A stretch of 64,000 nucleotides of DNA, from assembly GCA_003990745.1 (NCBI GenBank), contig RBNI01000011.1:1-64000 (forward strand), in the 5' to 3' direction. The notes under the pieces were generated by a model, which worked only from the letters and a program-made list of their open reading frames with translations, had not been told where the DNA came from and searched no databases. This DNA is from Jimgerdemannia flammicorona (lineage: Eukaryota; Mucoromycota; Endogonomycetes; Endogonales; Endogonaceae). Each line of letters begins with the position of its first letter. The first letter of the stretch is position 1. Position numbers and translations under genes: made by a program. Positions 56,921-64,000 of this stretch are shown here, in pieces.

Positions 56921-58399
56921 TAAAGCTGAGTCAAACCAAAGTTACAAATCACAAAGCTGAGTCAACTCAAAGTTATAGAATACAAGATATATAAAAATAG
57001 AATCTTACTAATTAAGATCAAAAGTATATATATCAGATATCAGATATATTAAAATAGAGAACTACAACAAACCAAACAACTACAACTCTCTAATATATAC
57101 CCAGCCATGACCACAGAAATCTACAACTACATCTGCACTGACATTTGGAATATCATTTTCAACTCAGCCACAGCACTCTTACCTCTCATAAATATCCATA
57201 GTCTAGTACTCCTCTATTTTATAAAAGTCTGATAGAATATCTTGAACATACTTAGCAAGGTCTATTAAATTGGACAAATCTCAAGCTACTATCAAATTGG
57301 CCACCTCCTAGAAGTTATGGTTAACCACCACTATAATACAGATAATACTGAGATATCTCAATATCAAAAAACTCATTATCTGTAAATACTGAGAACTCTT
57401 CTACAAATATAGCACCTTTATTCCCTACCTCTGAGTTACTACTGCTAAAATGATTGCCATCTTAACCTGTAGCCAAATTGATGATATAGTATAAGAACTT
57501 AATCAGAAATATATTGAGTATATCCAAACTACTGATAGATCTTTTCTGTACCCTAGTGACTATATTCTGCAAATGTCTCAAATTGGATATATAATAAAGG
57601 ATATCTATAATATAATCTAGTTTGACAATAATAAAGTAGAAGATAATAATTCCTCTGACACTAATATACTCTCCAGCCAAAATTCTCTACCAATCCTGAT
57701 TACTCTACTAATTTTACAGATAGACTTACAATAGTTTATAACCATCTATAAGACCTATTAGAATAATAACCAGTGGTATAAGTACTAATCTACATTTATA
57801 TCTAACTACTTCAACTATAATAAAGAAATAGGAGAATATAACCTATATCTCCAGACAACTCTTAAGATAGAACCAATGACCCTATGAGCAATATAAAGAA
57901 TAACTGCCAGTATACTACAACTCTATAATATATAGTCCTGTAATCTACTAAAGATATACTAACAGTAAATCTGATGAAAGTAAAGATGATATACCCCTTC
58001 TTCACTCACTAATATCATATCTAGTATATAAGACAGACAATATTATTCTGTAAGACAATTACTTCATTTCAATATTCTACTATATAAATGAATAGAGAGA
58101 TATAATCTAAGAACTACTCTTTCTAGATAACTACTTTATCAGAGTGATGTCATTGAAGAATATCCAGATATTACCTAAATCTATAAATAGCTTAACACTC
58201 ATTAGTATAGTTAGATTAGTTTAGTAATATATAACTATATTCTGATTCATCAGTCAGTAGATCTCTTGATATGTCTGTTCACACTTTATACTATATGACT
58301 ATATTCTGACCCATCAAATATTAAAGTACTATACCCATATTTAGCCTAGTCTAGATAGTCTTCCATTAGTATAATATCTCCTCTCTAACTATAAAAACT
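56921..58399. other. AT-rich, decayed repeat of uncertain type
   Basis: Very AT-rich, CpG-free, stop-dense in all frames; it contains the near-repeat tatgactatattctgaccca / ataactatattctgattca (about 58,226 and 58,286). Probably the rest of a retrotransposon, but no domain can be read. Confidence 0.4.
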
Positions 58400-58403
58400 T
58401 AGG

Positions 58404-58445
58404 ATTTCTTTTGCTCGAACCACTCGGAGTGAGCTAAGCCACACA
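58404..58445 (-). other. tRNA-like A-box/B-box pair, element border
   Basis: The minus strand reads TGTGTGGCTTAGCTCACTCC followed closely by GAGTGGTTCGAGCAAAAG. TGGCTTAGCTC resembles an RNA polymerase III A box and GGTTCGAGC a B box, but they are too close for a normal tRNA. It ends TGTGTGG, so it may instead be the terminus of an LTR or other repeat. Confidence 0.3.
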
Positions 58446-58572
58446 GGTATCTTTCAGCGAAAGACAATATGTTTTCAAGTTTTTATTTCGAACATACTGA
58501 TGTACATCGTGTGGCAGGAGTCTACCTACAAGGCACAATAAGTTTCAAGGAAAACCATCAAGTTTTGGTAAC

Positions 58573-60382
58573 ATGGCTAGTCAAGATTCCTCTAGCTCTA
58601 AGCATCTGGAGAGGAGGAGGTCTGGTCTGGGTATTTCCAAGAGCTTTGCAGCTGCTGCAAGGGCTGGTGTGGCTGCAGGAGGGGCTGGTGGACAGGGGAG
58701 GACTGGTGGGATTGAGGCCTGGTATATGGTAGTTGGGAATAGAAGGGCTGCAGCTAGGCTCATGGGAGGGGGACAGGGGGGGCATAGTGTTGACAGGGGG
58801 GGGGTCAGGTGATGAGTCAGGTGATGGGTCAGGTGGCTGGCAGGGGACAGGGGTCTGGTGGTGTGATGCTGGGGACTGGTTCTTCTGTGGCTGGGCAGAT
58901 GGCTGAGGAGAGGACTGCTGGTGGCATAGCTGTATCTAGTGGGACAACTACAGGTATTTCAGGGACTAAGGGAAAGGTGATCCTGGCAGCTGGGACAGGC
59001 AAGTTGGTAGTGAGGCCCTTCTTTCACAAATCTATATTGACATGGGCAGTCTTGGTGAACTTCCTGGGATTGGTGATGTCAGCGAGGGAGGTTCTGAGGC
59101 TGGTGAGGGAGGAAGTGGCTGGGGCGAAATCTCTGAAGTTCATCCCTTCGGCAGAGGCTAGGGAGATTGGATCTGTGGAGGAGGATGCAATGGTGAAGGC
59201 ACTGGAGAAAGGGATGACAGTCTAGGGCATCCAGATTGGGATGACAAGGTGTCTGAGGTGGGATCCATGTACTGTTCAGCTGGTGGTGGAAGGATTGCCA
59301 ACCCTGGGCAGACAGGAGACCAAGGAGATGGTGGTTGAGGCACTGGGTAGATATGGTGAGATAGTGGACTTTGAATTCATGTTCTGGGAGGGCACCAAGT
59401 TGAGGAATGGCAGCTGCGAGGTGATGCTGTGACTGAAAGGCAAGGAGGCAACTGGGCTGGGCTGCAATTGGCCTGAGGGGATTAGAATTGGGGGGCAAGA
59501 GTGCAAGGTATGGAGGAGGAAGAGAGTGGAACAGGAGGAGAAAGAGTTGGCAATTGCTCTGGAGGAGAGAGAGGCTGCCAAGGAGCTGTGAAAGAGGAAG
59601 TGGGAGGAGTACGCCAAGGATTGGGTCTGGATCCAGGCAGATGGCAAGCAGAAGAGGTAGAGGAAAGGGAACTGGGAGCATCTGCAGGCAGCCCTTCAAA
59701 GGGTGGCAGTGGAAGAGGAGACAAGAGTAGAGGTGGCCTAGAATCAGATGGAAGGAGTGGAGATAGCGGAGGTGTCCTTCTCCCAGCTGGGTGGTGTAGA
59801 GAACTCAGAACATGCACTGGTGAAAGGAAAGTAGATGGATAAGGAGGAGGTTGGTGAAAGAGGTTTTGAGGTTGATAATGAAGTAGTGCCAGAGACTCAG
59901 GTAGAGGATACTCAGATGGCTGGGGTGGCAAATGTCCATTGGGAGTGCCCAGAAGCTGGTGAGGTAATTCATTTGGAGAAGGTTGCAGAGGAGGATGAGC
60001 TGGTGAATGTGGCTTCTGATGTGTCGGCAGATAGGGAGCAACTGCAAGAGCTGAGCAGGACCTCTAGGCCCTCGACTCCTGGGCCCCTGGTGATGATGGT
60101 GGAGAGCTGGTATTAGGCAGTGCTTGAGGAGCTGGCAGAGGAAGACATCAAGGAAGTAGACATGTTTCATGGGTCTCAGGAGGCATGGGAAGGATTTCTC
60201 AATATAGCGATGCAGGGGCCTAAGCTGGTGATGGTAATGGTAGCTGCCCTTCTGGATGATGAAGGATATGATGTTGATGAGAGCAGAATGGCCGACATAA
60301 GGAAGGTGGCAACAGAAAGAGTGGACCTTTTCTGCAGCAGTATAAATGGTGATCGAATCTGGAGGGCAATTTGTGAGGACTA
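58573..60382 (+). pseudogene. LINE-A copy 3 ORF1 (gag-like), broken
   Basis: MASQDSSSSKHLERRRSGLG starts at 58,573. The Gly/Ala-rich head is followed by a frameshift near 58,810, then the conserved block (VRPFFHKSILTWAVLVNFLG), LRWDPCTVQLVVEGLPTLGR and IVDFEFMFWEGTKLRNGSCE (RRM-like), and the acidic C-terminal part (VDMFHGSQEAWEGFLNIAMQ) to the stop at 60,380. Stops near 59,222, 59,430, 59,590, 59,740, 59,832 and 60,114. Confidence 0.78.
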
Positions 60383-60452
60383 GTGAGAGATTGTTAGAGG
60401 AAGGACTGAGAAGGTGGTGGCAGTCCCAGCTAAGCTTTAAACAATTTCCTTA

Positions 60453-63400
60453 ATGATGATGAATAACCTACATATTTTATCGATCAATGTCAATGGATTG
60501 TGGGATAGTGTTAAAAGACAGTGGCTTTTCAGATGGCTTAAAGTCAGGAGGTATGATATTGTATTTCTTCAGGATGTTTGGGCTTATGATGAGTCAGACT
60601 ATCAGATGTGGAGTAAAGAATGGTATGGTGGAGCAGGTTGGAATAAGCAGGTGGGCATCTTGGTTGGTGTAGACAAAGGCGAGCTGGTGGAGATAGAGAT
60701 CTATGGTGATAGACTGATTTGGGGAAGACTAAAAGGAGGGGCAGGTGATGGCTTGACAGTTGGCTCAGTTTACCTCCCTGTAGTTGGCAGAGAGTGAAAG
60801 CAATGGGTTGAGAGATGGCAGGCATGGGATGGTCAGGAGGTAGTTGCTTTGGACATTCTGGGGGGGAACTTCAATATGGTGCATGATCGAATACTAGATG
60901 GGTCTAATGGTGGAGCAGGAGTCACAGTATTCTCTGGACTTTCTCAATGGCTTCAGGTGGAGCATGACATAGGTTTGGTAGATGGCATTCATCAATGACA
61001 GGGGGATAAGTTGGGACCTTTTACCTGGTGGCATCCAGTTGGAGCAGCATTGGTTGGGATGTGAATAGATTGGGTGCTAGTGGTGGAGTGCTGGGGCAAT
61101 ATACTGGACACTGCCGAGGTACACTGGTGCCCTTGATCTGATTACTGGGGAGTAGAGGTTTGCAGTAGATTCCAAGCAGCAGGCAGTGGTAGAGGGCACT
61201 GGTACCTCAATATAGCCTTACTCAAGAGGAAGAAGGAGAGGGACAATTTTGTAATGGTTATGAGATAGGAAGTTATGCAATGGTGGAATGTAGAGCAGTT
61301 GATAGCAGAATGGTGGGGGAAATTCTGGTACTTACTGGCATGATGTTAGAGAAGTGGCTGGGAAGAAACAGAAGGACAAGAAAAGGAGAGTAGAGAAGGG
61401 GCTGAGATGGCGATTGAAGCTTTTGGAAAGGGGGAACTTGCCTGAAGAGGTGAGCCACCAGTTGGCATTAGAGGTGGCAGAGCTGCAGGCGGATTTAAGG
61501 GTATCTGAGACCAGGGTAGTAGATGGCCTGCTGGCCAGGTTGCGAGCTAGACAGTTGGAAGAAGGAGAGAGGCTGATGAGATATCTGTCTGGTGTTTTAA
61601 ATACCAGGAGAGTATGATATAGTTGGGCCTCAGTATTGCACAAAGATGGAGTAGAGGTCTCTGGAATTGCTGACATGTTAGGGGAGGTATCTGGTCAATG
61701 GCAAGCTCTTTGGCAGGATAGCGGGGAGTATGCTGAGGATAATGGGCTTGGGGAGGATAACAACAATATAGTTACTAATTGGCCAGTAATGGCAATACCT
61801 GAGATAGGGGAGGCAGTCATGGGGAAGGTGTCTCTAGATGAAGTATTGGAAGTACTGAGGAAGACACAGACTGGTTCATCTCCTGGGGAGGATGGGTTGC
61901 TCTGGAAATTCTGGAAGGAGTTCAAGACTGAGTTTGGTGACTGGTTGGTAGAGATGACCAATGCTGTTCTGAAGGAGGGTAGCTGGATTGGCGATGGTTC
62001 CTTGGGGCTAGTTTCTCTTCTATATAAGGAAAAGGGAGATCAGCAAGTGGCACAATTGGTGACCTATCATGCTACTGAATGTGGATAGAAAGTTGGTATC
62101 AAAGATTCTAAGAGGGAGGATGCAGCAGTATATTGGTGCACTAGTTGGGAAAGAGCAGCGAGGCTTTGTCAAGGGGAGGCAGATCAGAGATAGTATTGCT
62201 TGAGTGCAGAATATCTTAGAGAGCTGTAGGAGCCAGCAGGTGGATGGCCAGATGGTCTTTCTGGATCAAGAGAAGGCCTATGACAGAGTGCAGTGGAGTT
62301 ACCTGGCTGTTCTGAGGAAGGCAGAGTTTGGTGTAGTAGAGGCAGGGCAACTGATAGGCTTGGTACAGAGATGCCAAGCAGCAGTAATGATGAATGGATG
62401 GTGTGGACCAGAGTTTGCCTTGGAGCGAGGGGTACCATAGGGGGATCCTCTCTCCCCCCTTCTTTATGTACTTTCTCTAGAGCCTTTGCTGGTGTGGCTG
62501 AAGGGGTGGCTCTCTGGACTGCAGATAGAAGATGTGGTCTGGTAGTTGGGTGCCTTTGCGGATGATATGGTGGTAGGGTTGGGGAGTCAGAAGGATGTCG
62601 AAGTCCTACAAGAAGGGGTTGGACAGTATGAGAGGCTGGCAGGGGAAAAGTTGAATTGGGACAAGTACAAGACAATGGCACTTGGTGCTGACCTGGGGGG
62701 ACATGGACAATTTGGACATTTGGTAGCCACAGGGAGTGCTGTTTGATATCTGGGTATCTGGTTCTTAGTGTATGGGACAGTCTTGCAAAGGGAGTAGTAG
62801 TGTGGATTGATTCAGAAGCTGAAAGGTGCACTGATGGGTTGGTCAGGGAGGAGCTTCTCATTGGTTGGCAGAATAGTGGTCTTGAATGTGTATTGGCTGC
62901 CCAAACTGTGGTATCTGGGTTATCATCTGGATTTCCCAGAGTGGGTAGTGCAGCAGCTGAAGAAGATTGTAGAAGGGTGGTTATAGCAGAGGAGGCGTCC
63001 ACAGATTGGGTGGGAGACTTTGGTGATGAGAACTTCTGATAGAGGCCTGGGGCTGGTGGATTTCAGATACCAGCTAAAGGTACTTCAGGGTTGGTGGGGG
63101 TGCCGAATGATAGAACTAGGTGAGGAAAGTTGGGGCAGGCTGGTCATGGACAATTGGGAGGTCCAGTTCTGCTCTTAAGGTGAGGTTTGGAAGGATATAT
63201 GGGGCTTGCTTCAGGTTGGAAGTATTGGTAGACTGTGGTTTAAGGGGTTCTGGTGGGGTATTATAGAGGCCTGGCTGGCCATGGGGTTGGCAGGCCCAGA
63301 GATAGAGGTGGGTGAGAACCCTGAGCAGAGATGGTGGCAACTGGGAGACCTTTGCATTGGTGGCTACAGTCTGAAGGAGTACTCTCTGATTGAGGTGATT

Positions 63401-64000
63401 GAGTGGATCAGGTCCAGCCCTCTGGAGAGTTGGCCACCTGGTTGGCAGAGAGCTGGTATTGGTGAAGACTGGGAGTGGGTTCAAATCTGGAATTGGAGAG
63501 CCTCAGTATGCAAGATGATGCCATCTAAGTACTGGGTAGTTTGGTGGTGATTCTTGAGACATAATGTGATGCTGAGCTATAGGACAGGCTGGATGGAGGT
63601 AGATGGCTGTCGGGACTGTGAGTGGTAATGGAGGGGTTGTTCAGATATCAGAACATGTTCTGGGGGCCTGCCCAGGTGTGGAAGGGTTTTGGCAGAGTTT
63701 GGAAGGATACTGGGGCCCAAAGAGGCAAAGGGCAGAGGATCCAGCCAGTCTGGTGGTCAAGTGCTGGCTGGTAGGGGAAATTGGTGATATATGGGGAGGC
63801 CTAGGTCGAGTTTTGGGGGTCTGGGTCTTGATGGCAGTGCATTGGTGGTGGATTTTTGAACAGGACCCATGGATGGGAATTGGAGAGATGGTGGAGCAGT
63901 GGAGGTGGCTTCTCCAGGAGGTAGTACAGGGGTGGTGGTATCAGGGGAAGCAACTTCAACCAGGGGCCTTGAAGAAGGTGCAGGATATTGTACAGTAGAG
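60453..64000 (+). pseudogene. LINE-A copy 3 ORF2 (endonuclease, RT), broken and cut by the window
   Basis: Starts MMMNNLHILSINVNGLWDSV at 60,453 with the N-x-N motif. VFLQDVWAYDES (where a Glu is usual, Asp is seen), LGGNFNMVHD, IDWVLVVECWG and SDYWG give the endonuclease. RT has GFVKGRQIRDS, MVFLDQEKAYDRVQWSYL (intact, about 62,250-62,300), RGVP*GDPLSPLLYVLSLEP and GAFADDMVVGLGS (about 62,545-62,580). The C-terminal W-W-x-x-L-R-x-N-V-M-L and Cys cluster are at 63,540-63,630. The RT motifs are the best preserved of the three copies. Confidence 0.85.

Larger units (their letters stand above)
58515..64000 (+). mobile_element. LINE-A copy 3, continuing beyond the window
   Basis: Plus-strand member of LINE-A with leader, ORF1 (58,573), ORF2 (60,453) and RT; it reaches the C-terminal domain at the window end. 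The 5' end is approximate, placed where alignment with the copy 2 leader begins. It is more diverged from copies 1 and 2 than they are from each other. Confidence 0.88.

Noticed and set aside
58404..58445. A tRNA gene
   Set aside because: A and B boxes are too close, and no acceptor stem or anticodon arm can be folded.
59079..59699. 206-codon frame on the minus strand
   Set aside because: Antisense to ORF1 of LINE-A copy 3; Leu/Pro/Ser-rich with no domain.

Overview
The window looks like a repeat-rich chromosomal segment of a filamentous fungus. The evidence is short GT-AG introns (about 80-130 bp), an F-box-like paralogue pair, a GAT-domain gene, and a mixture of Ty3/Gypsy, Ty1/Copia and APE-type LINE retrotransposons. 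Genus cannot be read from the sequence. Nearly every transposon is CpG-poor and full of C-to-T / G-to-A changes. Comparing the two LTRs of Cop-4 shows many of these at CpA/TpG, which resembles RIP (repeat-induced point mutation) of Pezizomycotina. The host-like islands (about 36.5-42.4 kb and 49.0-56.3 kb) keep normal CpG.

Layout. 1-8,536: a LINE-A copy on the minus strand, split and partly replaced by plus-strand LINE-B pieces in circularly permuted order (3' half, then 5' half). 8,537-23,232: a Ty3/Gypsy element (Gyp-1, minus strand) with one complete 1.24-kb LTR, a tRNA-Pro-like primer site, gag, protease, a four-Cys segment, a dUTPase domain, RT, RNase H and integrase. A full-length LINE-A (14,235-20,094) sits inside it between perfect 17-bp target duplications. 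23,233-36,519: nested, AT-rich Copia elements. Cop-1 is inserted in a 14-bp minisatellite (TSD agatt). Cop-2 is inserted in Cop-3 (TSD aaatt). Cop-3 also carries a fold-back MITE.

36.5-42.4 kb: host-like island with a minus-strand F-box-like pseudogene, a divergent intact F-box-like gene, and a tandem duplicate of that gene's 3' end. 42.4-43.8 kb: AT-rich DNA without a gene. 43,778-49,020: Cop-4 (plus strand), with a second fold-back MITE in its RNase H region; its 3' LTR is much less mutated than its 5' LTR. 49.0-56.3 kb: host-like island with a leucine-rich-repeat pseudogene (one intron per repeat), a four-exon GAT-domain gene, unassigned coding fragments and several simple repeats. 56.3-58.5 kb: relics of a second Gypsy family. 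58.5 kb to the end: a third LINE-A copy (plus strand) that runs off the window.

No transposon here is intact; all pol genes carry stops or frameshifts. The least ordinary content is the dUTPase domain built into Gyp-1 pol between protease and RT, with all five dUTPase motifs recognisable in one frame. Next are the half-tRNA (initiator Met anticodon) primer sites of the Copia elements, the fold-back MITEs, and the LINE-A/LINE-B mosaic. Functional host genes are few: one intact F-box-like gene and one probable GAT-domain gene.
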